Assembly (NCBI GenBank): GCA_964428935.1
Contig: CAYSAG010000090.1
Span: 1 to 16,773 of the forward strand
DNA: 16,773 nucleotides
Reading direction: 5' to 3'
Source of the DNA: JAADHY01 sp964428935
GTDB taxonomy: Bacteria > Planctomycetota > Planctomycetia > Planctomycetales > Planctomycetaceae
Position numbers and translations under genes: made by a program. The number at the start of each line of letters is the position of its first letter. Position 1 is the first letter of the stretch. This document shows, piece after piece, positions 1 to 6,948 of this stretch. Under the pieces are notes generated by a model. That model was not told where the DNA came from. It did not search any database and worked only from the letters and a program-made list of their open reading frames with translations.

Positions 1-2
1 GC

Positions 3-881
3 ATGTTTGTGGGCCGCTCACTGGTTTTCGACGGTCTTCACAACCGCCGCGTGGTGTCGAAGGCCGACGGTCTCGTGCTGAACACCTGGCTGCCCAAACT
101 GAACGACCTCCGGCAGACGCCGCAAGTGCTGGGGACCGAAGGGCCAATCGACCCTGAACTGTGGGTCGTTCGGTTCGACACACTGGACGGCCGGGTGCTG
201 GGAGTTCTCGTGAACTTCACGTGCCATCCCTGTCTGCACGATCGCCGCGGACGGAAATGGTCCGCGGACTTTCCTGGGGTGATCGCTGAGCGGATCAAGC
301 AGGCGTACGGGGAACAGGCAAGGTGCGTGTTCACTCAGGGCGCGGCCGGCAACATCAACCCGAACGTGCAGTTTGTTCCCAACTGGCGTCAGAAAGCGAT
401 GGTCTTTGCCAACGCCGCGGTCGCGGCCGCCAAGCGTGCGACGCCGGTCGAGGGGTCCATCGACGTCGACTGCGTGCGGCAAGACGTCGAGGTACCGTGG
501 CGCGACCCGAAGGCCGAGCAGCCCGAGGCCATCGCTCGTCTGGGCTGGCGACGCAAGGTGGGCGGCGCTGCGCCCGAGCACCGTCCGGTACCCGTCAGCG
601 CTGCCCGAATTGGCCCGCTGGCCATTGCGACGAACGCGGGCGAGCTGTTCGTGGAGTGGGGCATCTCGATCAAGAAACGCTCGCCCTTTCCCCACACCAT
701 TGTGTGCGAGCTGACCAACGGGTGGATCGGCTACGAACCAACGGCGCAAGCCTTTGCGCACGAAGGCTACGAGGCGCTGGCGGGGGTGAACTTTGTGCCG
801 CTCGAAGGGGTGCAGAAGCTTGTCGACACGGCCGTGGAGTTGTTGCACCAGTTGTGGGAAAAACGCAAGTCCGTGCGGTGA
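3..881 (+). CDS. neutral/alkaline ceramidase-like hydrolase, C-terminal part (5' truncated)
   Basis: The frame is open to the left edge and ends at TGA 879-881, so the 292 visible residues are the C-terminal part of a longer protein; family members are usually well over 400 residues. The visible ATG at position 3 is probably internal. The segment NFTCHPC (residues 71-77, H75 a likely zinc ligand) followed by SADFPG and QGAAGNINPN (residues 112-121) is the pattern of the neutral/alkaline non-lysosomal ceramidase N-terminal family, common in planctomycetes. In true neutral ceramidases the last motif is close to GDxSPN with a catalytic serine; here the equivalent position is asparagine, so amidase activity on ceramide should not be assumed. 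No signal peptide can be judged because the start is missing. It stands alone on the plus strand with no adjacent co-directional gene in the window. The family call is from memory of motifs; the substrate is unknown. Confidence 0.8.
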   Translation: MFVGRSLVFDGLHNRRVVSKADGLVLNTWLPKLNDLRQTPQVLGTEGPIDPELWVVRFDTLDGRVLGVLVNFTCHPCLHDRRGRKWSADFPGVIAERIKQAYGEQARCVFTQGAAGNINPNVQFVPNWRQKAMVFANAAVAAAKRATPVEGSIDVDCVRQDVEVPWRDPKAEQPEAIARLGWRRKVGGAAPEHRPVPVSAARIGPLAIATNAGELFVEWGISIKKRSPFPHTIVCELTNGWIGYEPTAQAFAHEGYEALAGVNFVPLEGVQKLVDTAVELLHQLWEKRKSVR

Positions 882-1155
882 AGGAGGCGGGGGAGGAGCT
901 GCTTCGGGTGGCGAGGCGGTCGCGACGGGTGACGAAGCTGCCAGCGCCTCCTCAGGTGCAGGAAGCGTTGCGACGAGGGCTCAAGAACCGCTCGCGGCGC
1001 AGGGACGACAACGGCGGCCGCACGCACGGGCGTTGAGCGAACTTCGGCCGCAGCAAGGGCTGCGCTTCCGAGTGTGAGCACCTGAGCGTCCACAAAGCTC
1101 GTCGGCAGAGCAAACCACGTCAAGAAACGACCGGCGAAAGAAACGACCGACGCGC
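882..1155. other. intergenic region, no gene seen
   Basis: GC-rich stretch between the ceramidase-like gene and the tRNA terminator. Open frames cross it on both strands, but none has a ribosome binding site, a recognisable product or protein-like composition. The minus-strand frame covering 767-1267 begins inside the tRNA gene and is an artefact. A short direct repeat built on AAACGACCG occurs around 1126-1150. I see no further structure. Confidence 0.6.
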
Positions 1156-1183
1156 AAAAAAAGAAGTCCTTGCCGCTGCAAGG
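1156..1183 (-). terminator. rho-independent terminator of tRNA-Cys
   Basis: Read on the minus strand, a perfect 6-bp stem CCTTGC/GCAAGG (1178-1183 with 1168-1173) closes a 4-nt loop and is followed by ACTTC and a run of seven T (1162-1156). It lies about 40 nt past the 3' end of the tRNA-Cys gene on the same strand, as expected for its terminator. Confidence 0.75.
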
Positions 1184-1225
1184 GTTTGTGAACGATTGCG
1201 GTCGCGTGAGTGCCGCATTGCAAAG

Positions 1226-1299
1226 AGGCGCCGGCGGGATTCGAACCCGCGAATCGCGGATTTGCAATCCGCTGCCTTAGGCCACTTGGCTACGGCGCC
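1226..1299 (-). tRNA. tRNA-Cys (anticodon GCA)
   Basis: The minus strand folds into a full cloverleaf. The 7-bp acceptor is GGCGCCG/CGGCGCC, and a D arm is present. The anticodon stem GCGGA/TCCGC holds loop TTGCAAA, giving anticodon GCA. The T arm is GCGGG-TTCGAAT-CCCGC. The discriminator base is T (U73), the known identity base of cysteine tRNA, which supports the assignment. The next bases are CTT, so CCA is not encoded and must be added after transcription. A terminator follows at 1156-1183. Confidence 0.97.
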
Positions 1300-1941
1300 G
1301 CAAATTGTTGGCTGTTTCCTTCGGCGCTTGTTCTTCGTTCGCCGCTGTGCGCGAAGGCCGTGTCGGCTGTCTACCACGAGCAGCAGGCTCGGCACCGCCC
1401 GGTCAAACCGGCGGTTTCCGGCTGACTTGTCTGCTCGCCACGCCCACCGCGGCTCAACGTCGAATCCTACTGGTGGTCATTGAGTCGGTCAAGCGTGTCG
1501 GATTTGCGGTTTGAACCCGTGTCGGATTTGCGGTTTGAACCCGTGTCGGATTTGCGGTTTGAACCTGTGACGCAGTATCGGCAAAGTTGGCGGTCGAACT
1601 TTGGCGGGAACGAGCTGGAATTGGTGAGCGTGTTCGACGACGCCGAGCGCCCGAAGGCTTCCGCGGCCGGGCCCTGAGCGTTCTCCGTCGTGTCCGCTCG
1701 GACCCGCACCGTCCACTGGGACCTGTGCTGCCCGACGCCACGCCGCCCGCCAAGACCTGCGTCGCGCCAAGGCCGACGTCCCCCAGGCAGGTCAACCCTG
1801 CCCGGCCAAGCTCCCCGACACGGGGCCACACCCCCCGGCGCACTCAGCCGGTAAACGCCTTCCACGCAACGCCCGTCCTGTGGGAAACGTGCTGGCCGTG
1901 GCCAAGCCGTCCGCCGCAACGCGCGCGGCGCCGGCGGCCGC
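1300..1941. other. intergenic region between tRNA-Cys and sulfatase; no protein gene
   Basis: About 640 bases without a convincing gene. The only clear structure is the tandem repeat at 1495-1566. The rest, especially 1580-1941, is very GC-rich; long frames exist on both strands but their translations are rich in arginine, proline and serine, resemble no family, and lack ribosome binding sites. It should contain the promoter of the minus-strand tRNA just right of 1299, but I cannot pick one with confidence. No terminator for the sulfatase gene is evident. Confidence 0.6.
1495..1566. repeat. 24-bp tandem repeat, three copies, tRNA-like
   Basis: Three head-to-tail 24-bp units occupy 1495-1518, 1519-1542 and 1543-1566. 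The first two are identical and the third differs only at its last base (C to T). Each unit contains GGATTTGC and TTTGAACCCG. These match, in the same order across a unit junction and on the same strand, the antisense of the T arm and anticodon arm of the neighbouring tRNA-Cys (1240-1265), allowing a 4-nt gap and about three mismatches. No spacers separate the units, so it is not a CRISPR array. Function is unknown. Confidence 0.9.
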
Positions 1942-3501
1942 TCACCGTCTCGGTCCGGGACGGCCCGTCGCTCGCAGCGACTCAATCAGCGCTCGAATTC
2001 GTTTGCCCTCGTAGCCGGTCCAGGTCCACGCCGGCCACAGCGGCGAGTCCTGCTGCACGTCGCGGTGTTTGGCCTTCAGTTTCTCGGCCAGCTCGTGCAG
2101 CCGCTCCGGCAACTGGCTGGCCAGGTCTTTCAACTCTTGCGGGTCTGCCTTCAGGTCGAACAAGCGAAAGTCGGTCAGTCGAGCGGACTTGAGCCGAGCC
2201 AGCTCCCCGGGCACCAAGTCCGGCCGACGGGAGAACGGTTCGGTGTCCAACCGCGCGGTCACTTTCCACCTTCCGACTCGCATGGCTACTTGAGGCCCGT
2301 CCGTGGCGTAGGCAAACTGCCAGTACAGCGGCGTCGGGCGAGCCAGCGGACGACCTTGCAACGCGGGCAGAAAGCTGGTTCCGTCCAGCGTGCGGTCCGC
2401 GGGCAGTGGAACGGACGCCGCTTCGCAAATGGTCGGCAGCAGGTCCACGCCGCAGACGGGCTCGTCGACCACGCGGCCGGGACGGACGTGTCCGGGCCAG
2501 CGCAACAGTCCGGGCACTCGAATGCCGCCCTCGTACAGCTGGCCTTTCTTGCCGCGGAGCGGCCCGGCCGAGCCGTACGGGTGCCACCTCGTCACCGCCG
2601 GGCCGTTGTCGCTGGTGAAAAAGACGAACGTCGTGTCAGACAGACCCAGCTCGTCGAGCAGCCGCATCAGTCGGCCGAACGCGTCGTCCATTTGAGTGAC
2701 GTTGCCGTGGTGAGCGGCGTAGCGAGAGACTTGCGGGTCGAACGGGCTGGGCCCGCCTCGGTCGGGGTAGAGTTGGGTGAAGCGGTGGTCGGTGGCAATG
2801 GGCTCGTGCGGCTCGTGAAAACACACCAGCAAGAAAAACGGACGCTCCGGCCGACGCACCTGCCTCAGCCAGCGTTCGGCTTCGTCGACGACTAGTTGAG
2901 CCGAAAAGCCCCGAAGCGGACCGACCGGCTTGCCGTTGCGAACGAAGTTGTCCGGGTTCCGGTGGCAGGGCAGGGCGTTGTTCTGTGTGGCGAACCAGTA
3001 GTCGAAACCGTGGTCCGAAGGCTGAGGCTGGTCGGTTCTTTCCAGGCCACCGTTCAAGTGCCACTTGCCGACCAAGCAGGTTTGGTAGCCGGCCCGTTTG
3101 AGCAACGTGGCCACGGTGACTTCCGACCGGCGCAGGTGGACCGGTGAGCCGAACGGAATCCACGTGTAAATTCCCAGGCGGTAGGGCGTGCGGCCGGTCA
3201 GCAGACCCGCTCGCGACGGCGAACAGTTGGCGGCCGCCGCGTAGCAGCGGGTGAAACGGACGCCTTGCCGAGCGAAGCGGTCCAGGTGAGGCGTGAGGAC
3301 TTCGCGGCTGCCGTAGCAGCCCAGGTCTCCGTAGCCCAGGTCGTCGGCCAGGACGACGACAAAGTTGGGACGACTAGCTTGCGTGGACCGAGTCGCTGCT
3401 TTCGGCTCGGCGCCCCGGCCTTGCACCGCCCGTCCGCCGGACAGTCCCGCACCAACCAGACACACCCAAGCCGCAAGAAACAACCGACGCCGAACAGCCA
3501 C
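1942..3501 (-). CDS. secreted sulfatase (arylsulfatase A-like, type I)
   Basis: This 519-residue alkaline-phosphatase-superfamily sulfatase hydrolyses sulfate esters, probably on polysaccharides or glycosides, in the periplasm or outside the cell. It starts at GTG 3501, supported by AAAGGAGA about 8 nt upstream. An Arg-rich, then hydrophobic signal peptide covers residues 1-23. Metal ligands are seen in ADDLGYGD (D53, D54) and TSDNGP (D298, N299). The nucleophile motif NCSPSR at 92-97 has C93, to be converted to formylglycine by a sulfatase-maturating enzyme that is not in this window. Substrate-pocket residues GKWHLN (K146, H148) and HEPHEP (229-234) are present, so it looks catalytically complete. 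Planctomycetes typically carry many such genes. It follows the prepilin peptidase by 81 nt on the same strand and may be cotranscribed, although no functional link is apparent. The specific sulfated substrate cannot be told from sequence. Confidence 0.96.
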   Translation of the reverse strand: MAVRRRLFLAAWVCLVGAGLSGGRAVQGRGAEPKAATRSTQASRPNFVVVLADDLGYGDLGCYGSREVLTPHLDRFARQGVRFTRCYAAAANCSPSRAGLLTGRTPYRLGIYTWIPFGSPVHLRRSEVTVATLLKRAGYQTCLVGKWHLNGGLERTDQPQPSDHGFDYWFATQNNALPCHRNPDNFVRNGKPVGPLRGFSAQLVVDEAERWLRQVRRPERPFFLLVCFHEPHEPIATDHRFTQLYPDRGGPSPFDPQVSRYAAHHGNVTQMDDAFGRLMRLLDELGLSDTTFVFFTSDNGPAVTRWHPYGSAGPLRGKKGQLYEGGIRVPGLLRWPGHVRPGRVVDEPVCGVDLLPTICEAASVPLPADRTLDGTSFLPALQGRPLARPTPLYWQFAYATDGPQVAMRVGRWKVTARLDTEPFSRRPDLVPGELARLKSARLTDFRLFDLKADPQELKDLASQLPERLHELAEKLKAKHRDVQQDSPLWPAWTWTGYEGKRIRALIESLRATGRPGPRR

Positions 3502-3582
3502 GAGGGTTTCTCCTTTCTCTGTGCGGTCGACGCTTCGTCGCGCACGGGCTGCTTCGCTGGCCGTCCCGTCTTGGTCGCCGCG

Positions 3583-4890
3583 CTAGCGCCGACCGTTCCG
3601 CCAGCGTTGGTAGTGGAGCGTCCCGCGGGCGGCGGCCGAGCCGGGCCAGTCGCCGTGGCCGCGAGGCCACCGGCCGGCGTTCTGGTCGAACGCCTGGTTG
3701 GCGAAGAACGTCAACTGGTCGGCCGAAGTCCACTCACCTTCCCACGGCTCTTCCCAGTACAGCGGAATGCCCAGCAACCGCTTCGCCAGCTGCACCAACT
3801 GCAGGGCGACGAACAGAACGGCGACCATGAACAAGCCGACCAAAACCAACAGCACTCCCAGCCCGAACATTCGTTCGACGGCGGGCCAAATCCACTGGAA
3901 GCCCAACACGGTCAGCAAGGCGGCCAGGCTGAGGTACGGACCGTAGGGAACCTCGCGGTCTCGCGTGAAGACCCACGTCACGGCCACCACAATCAGAGCG
4001 CACAACGGAGCGAGGAAGAAGACGACCACGGTCGGCTGCCAGCCGAGGAAGCTGCCAATCATGGCCATGAGCGTCACGTCGCCAAAGCCCATGGCTTCTT
4101 GACGCAGGACCAGCTCGCCAATGATTCGGACGGTCCAAATGAGCCCTCCGCCGACGACCAACCCGGCCAGGCTGACAGCCAGCCCGTGCCAATGTGGGTG
4201 CTGACGGACCCAGTCGGGGACCTCGGGACCGTAAGTCAGGCCTTGCAACCACTGCGGCAGCACCGGTCGGAAGGCCTCCAGAATGACCGGGTCTTGAAAC
4301 CAGACCGGCACCAGCCAGACGTGGCCCAGCGCCCACCCGCCCACAAGGCCCAGCAGCATGCCCGGCACGGTGACACTGTCGGGAATGATTCGCAGGTCGA
4401 AATCAATGAAGGTGGCCACAATGAGCAGCTCGAACAGGACCATGTGGTAAGCGTAGCGCCAGTTGGCAATGGCGGTGGCCGAGGCGAACCACGAGCCGGG
4501 CTGGGCGTGCGGTCCCACGGCCGCGTACACGCAGCTTTGGTCCAGGCTCGCGTAAAAGCCGCCCGGCACCTCCAGCCAGTAAACGACGACAAACAACAGC
4601 GCGTTGAACAGCTCGACCGCCGGGTAGCGGAACGAAATTTTTCCGCGGCAGAAACGACAACGTCCGCCGACCAGAAACCAACCCAGAATGGGAATGTTGT
4701 CTCGACGCCAAATTCGCTGGCCGCAACGCGGGCAGTACGACGGCGGGCTCCACAGACCCACCAGCGAAGGCCAAAGACGCTCGTGCTGCGGCAGCCGGTA
4801 AATGCACACATTCAAGAAACTGCCCAGCACCGCACCGTAGGCGAACAGAAACACCAACACAATCCACATTGGCCAGCCGAACGGTGTCAC
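3583..4890 (-). CDS. type IV prepilin peptidase (A24 family)
   Basis: This 435-residue inner-membrane aspartic protease cleaves (and may N-methylate) prepilin or pseudopilin leaders for type IV pili or type II secretion. The N-terminal membrane segment carries GSFLNVCIYRLP (23-34). Paired cysteines C53/C56 and C78/C81 form the usual zinc-binding cytoplasmic loop. Catalytic aspartates are D163 in FIDFDLRIIPD and D271 in GFGD. Several further hydrophobic segments are visible. GTG 4890 is chosen because GGGAGG precedes it by about 10 nt; the in-frame ATG at 4869 has no such site. The protein is longer than the usual 250-290 residues. There is an insertion between the two aspartates (about 185-235), including WHGL, and a C-terminal extension of about 80 residues after the last membrane segments, with a Trp-rich soluble tail. 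Planctomycete homologues are often long, so this is not necessarily a fusion. The gene lies between aroDE and the sulfatase on the same strand. Confidence 0.94.
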   Translation of the reverse strand: MTPFGWPMWIVLVFLFAYGAVLGSFLNVCIYRLPQHERLWPSLVGLWSPPSYCPRCGQRIWRRDNIPILGWFLVGGRCRFCRGKISFRYPAVELFNALLFVVVYWLEVPGGFYASLDQSCVYAAVGPHAQPGSWFASATAIANWRYAYHMVLFELLIVATFIDFDLRIIPDSVTVPGMLLGLVGGWALGHVWLVPVWFQDPVILEAFRPVLPQWLQGLTYGPEVPDWVRQHPHWHGLAVSLAGLVVGGGLIWTVRIIGELVLRQEAMGFGDVTLMAMIGSFLGWQPTVVVFFLAPLCALIVVAVTWVFTRDREVPYGPYLSLAALLTVLGFQWIWPAVERMFGLGVLLVLVGLFMVAVLFVALQLVQLAKRLLGIPLYWEEPWEGEWTSADQLTFFANQAFDQNAGRWPRGHGDWPGSAAARGTLHYQRWRNGRR

Positions 4891-5039
4891 GGCTTGGAAC
4901 CCTCCCGGAAGGCTTGGTGTTGCAGCGCGTTTGCCAGTTCAAGCGGCTTTTGCCAGTTCGAGCAGCTCGACCGGCCGCAGCAACCGGCCGACGTCGACTC
5001 GCCAGCCCGAGCGGTCCGCTGGGGGGCGGCACCGTCGGT

Positions 5040-6509
5040 TCAGACCGACGCGGCGGCTCGCCGGAGCGGCTCGACCGGCACGTCGCGCCCGGTCAGTCGG
5101 CGGAACATTTCGACCACGCGGTGGACCGCGGCGTCGGCGGCCAAGAGCGTGCGGCAGCCGCGCTCGCGAGCCCGCTGAGTCAGCAGCGTGCTGGCCGGTC
5201 GGGCGACCGTTTCGACCACTGTCGCTTCCGGACGCAAGCACTCGGCTCGCAACGGACACTCCTCCGTGTGCGGCTCGGCTCCCATGTCCGTGCAGTGAAC
5301 AAAAACGTCCGGCTCGACCAGCTCGCGGTCCTCCCACGGCACGAACCGAGCCGCGGTCTGCTCGGCCAACTGTTGGCCCTGGTCGGCTTGAGGAGCCGCC
5401 ACGGTCAGTTCGGCACCGGCTTGCGACGCCGCAGCGGCAAAGGCCCGAGCTGGCGGTTGCGTCCCCAGCAGCAAGACCCGTTTTCCCTGGAGCGGCTGTT
5501 CCAAGCTGGGGTCCACGCCGGCAGCCTGGCACAGCGTCTGGCGAGCCGCGGCCACTTCCACGTTGGCCGCCACCCAGCCGTCCGCTCGACGACACAACAC
5601 GTTGGCTCCGCCCAACTCGACGGCCGACGGCTCCTGCTGGCTCGCCACGCTCAACACGGCCGCCTGCAACGGGTCCAGCACCGCGTAGCCTTCGACCGGA
5701 AACCATTCGAACTCCGCCAGTGTCTCCTTCAGTTCGGCCGGTGGAACCGGAAACGGCACGAACACGGCGTCCAGTCCCGTTTCGGCGGCGGCGTGGTTGA
5801 GCAAACGCACCTCGAAGCTGTCGGCCGCTCGGTCGCCCAGCACCCCGAAAACGGTCGTGTCGCGGTTGATTTGGTCGAACCGGTACACGTCGCGCATTTC
5901 TTGGAAGGTGAGCTGGCCGGGTGCGACGGCCCGGGTCTTGTGGAACGTGGCGTAGGTGAACGGAGCGCCGTACTTGCCGCACAGAATTCGGCTGGCCACG
6001 CCCAGTTCCCCCATGCAAAAGCCGACGGTCGGCACTTTGGCCGAAGCCACCAGTTTGAGCACGCGGACCACGTCGCGCGGAGACCGGGCGGTGGTGACCA
6101 GCTTCACCACGTCGGGGTCGCACTGGCAGAGCCGCTGGTGGATTTGTTCGAGGTCGTCGGGCGTCCGTTCGAAGTCGTGGTGACTGACAATCCGCTTGGT
6201 CTGGCCGTAGCGAGGAATTTTCGTGGCGACGTCTTCTTCCAAGTCGACGTACTCCACTCCGTCGACAATGGCCGCTCGCAGCAACGTCTGCCGCTGCTCC
6301 TCCGTTCCACGCCACCGCCCGCCGTCCTGAGGCCGTCGGCAGGTAATGACCACCGGTGTCGGCCGGTCGGTAATGAGGCGAGCCAGGTTGGGCAGTCGGG
6401 CCAGCCGGTCCAGACGCAGCTCGATCAGCTCGGCCCCTTGCTCCGCCAACGCCTTGTGCTCGGCAATCATCATTTTGTGTCGAGACCGACCAATGCTGAC
6501 GCAAATCAT
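5040..6509 (-). CDS. aroDE: type I 3-dehydroquinate dehydratase fused to degenerate shikimate dehydrogenase-like domain
   Basis: This 489-residue fusion belongs to the shikimate pathway. ATG 6509 is chosen because the family start MICVSIG lies there with GAGG about 9 nt upstream; the open frame continues for 49 unrelated codons. Residues 1-210 are a complete type I dehydroquinate dehydratase. They show ELRLDRL (30-36), CRRPQDGG, VDLEED, catalytic H111 in SHHDF, Schiff-base K136 in VVKLV, R174, and APGQL with Q199. Residues 215-489 follow the shikimate dehydrogenase layout (FGVLGD, FVPFPV, GANVLCRRADGW, VFVHCTDMG), but the key positions differ. The shikimate-binding SxSP is SFEV (231-234). The PHK lysine region reads DPLQ (279-282). 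The NTD aspartate region reads NVE (316-318), the nucleotide-loop GAGG is GTQPP (349-353), and the late QAxxQF reads AVHRVVEMF. Dehydratase activity is likely; dehydrogenase activity is doubtful. The symbol is a homology label only. Confidence 0.9.
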   Translation of the reverse strand: MICVSIGRSRHKMMIAEHKALAEQGAELIELRLDRLARLPNLARLITDRPTPVVITCRRPQDGGRWRGTEEQRQTLLRAAIVDGVEYVDLEEDVATKIPRYGQTKRIVSHHDFERTPDDLEQIHQRLCQCDPDVVKLVTTARSPRDVVRVLKLVASAKVPTVGFCMGELGVASRILCGKYGAPFTYATFHKTRAVAPGQLTFQEMRDVYRFDQINRDTTVFGVLGDRAADSFEVRLLNHAAAETGLDAVFVPFPVPPAELKETLAEFEWFPVEGYAVLDPLQAAVLSVASQQEPSAVELGGANVLCRRADGWVAANVEVAAARQTLCQAAGVDPSLEQPLQGKRVLLLGTQPPARAFAAAASQAGAELTVAAPQADQGQQLAEQTAARFVPWEDRELVEPDVFVHCTDMGAEPHTEECPLRAECLRPEATVVETVARPASTLLTQRARERGCRTLLAADAAVHRVVEMFRRLTGRDVPVEPLRRAAASV

Positions 6510-6650
6510 TGTCGGCTTCCTCGTTCGCTTGGCTTGCCTTTCTCGGCGAGGTTCACGCCTCGACGCACACGCCCTGACGACGGGCAGGTCCCGCTTCGGG
6601 TTCGGCCACCCGTCGCGGCCCTGGCCACCGGCGGCGTCGCCAATTGGGAC

Positions 6651-6676
6651 GGCCACGACGGAGCGTGGCCCTCCGG
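6651..6676. repeat. 26-bp palindromic repeat, copy 1
   Basis: The copy contains GGCCACG-ACGGAG-CGTGGCC, a perfect 7-bp inverted repeat with a 6-nt loop, followed by CTCCGG. It is identical to copy 2 (6777-6802). It is the type of interspersed REP-like element frequent between planctomycete genes (from memory). It is followed by GCGGGACGCGGTCC and GTCCCGC, a second potential stem. Confidence 0.85.
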
Positions 6677-6728
6677 TGTGGCGGGACGCGGTCCTGCACG
6701 TCCCGCGTCACTCTTCACGCGTCCGCGT

Positions 6729-6768
6729 CCCCAACCCCGAATTCCGAACCCCGAACCCCGAATTCCGG
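6729..6768. repeat. heptamer array CCCGAAY
   Basis: Five consecutive 7-bp units of the form YCCSAAY (variants CCCGAAT, TCCGAAC, CCCGAAC and CCCCAAC) plus a partial sixth occur between palindromic repeat copies 1 and 2. This is a simple-sequence expansion with no sign of function. Confidence 0.8.
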
Positions 6769-6776
6769 CCTAGCGC

Positions 6777-6802
6777 GGCCACGACGGAGCGTGGCCCTCC
6801 GG
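6777..6802. repeat. 26-bp palindromic repeat, copy 2
   Basis: Identical over 26 bp to copy 1, with the same GGCCACG/CGTGGCC stem and ACGGAG loop. Confidence 0.85.
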
Positions 6803-6835
6803 CACGCCGAAACGCATTCTGACGCGTCCCCGTCG

Positions 6836-6852
6836 GAGGGACGCGGTCCCTC
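6836..6852. repeat. perfect inverted repeat
   Basis: GAGGGAC-GCG-GTCCCTC is a 7-bp stem with a 3-nt loop. It accompanies palindromic repeat copy 2 and resembles the GGGACGCGGTCC element after copy 1, so the two motifs probably form one composite repeat. Confidence 0.8.
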
Positions 6853-6862
6853 GCGTCCGCGT

Positions 6863-6903
6863 CCCGAATCCCGAATCCCGAATCCCGAGTTCCGAGTTCC
6901 GAG
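6863..6903. repeat. heptamer array CCCGAAT/YCCGAGT
   Basis: Three perfect CCCGAAT units are followed by CCCGAGT, TCCGAGT and a partial TCCGAG. It is the same heptamer family as 6729-6768. Confidence 0.85.
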
Positions 6904-6911
6904 CCGACTGC

Positions 6912-6937
6912 GGCCACGACGGAGCGCGGCCCTCCGC
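6912..6937. repeat. 26-bp palindromic repeat, copy 3 (diverged)
   Basis: Same element as copies 1 and 2 with two changes: CGTGGCC becomes CGCGGCC and the final G becomes C. It ends 11 bp from the mutL stop codon, so it may act in mRNA 3'-end structure. Confidence 0.8.
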
Positions 6938-6948
6938 TCGGGGCCGTT

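Larger units (their letters stand above)
6510..6948. other. repeat-rich intergenic region between mutL and aroDE
   Basis: The 439-nt spacer has no gene. It holds three copies of a 26-bp palindromic repeat, another strong hairpin and two heptamer arrays, listed separately. These sit downstream of mutL and upstream of aroDE, both on the minus strand, so transcripts from mutL would run through several strong hairpins. GAGGAAG just right of 6509 is the aroDE ribosome binding site. Confidence 0.8.

Noticed and set aside
767..1267. Minus-strand protein beginning MQIRDSRVRIPPAP
   Set aside because: The beginning is a translation of the tRNA-Cys gene, a common annotation artefact.
1495..1566. CRISPR array
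   Set aside because: Units are directly adjacent with no spacers, and no cas gene is present.
3265..5178. 637-codon plus-strand frame
   Set aside because: It lies antisense to the sulfatase and prepilin peptidase genes, is Gln/His-rich, and matches no family.
4869..6773. 634-codon plus-strand frame
   Set aside because: It is antisense to aroDE and crosses the repeat spacer; composition is not protein-like.
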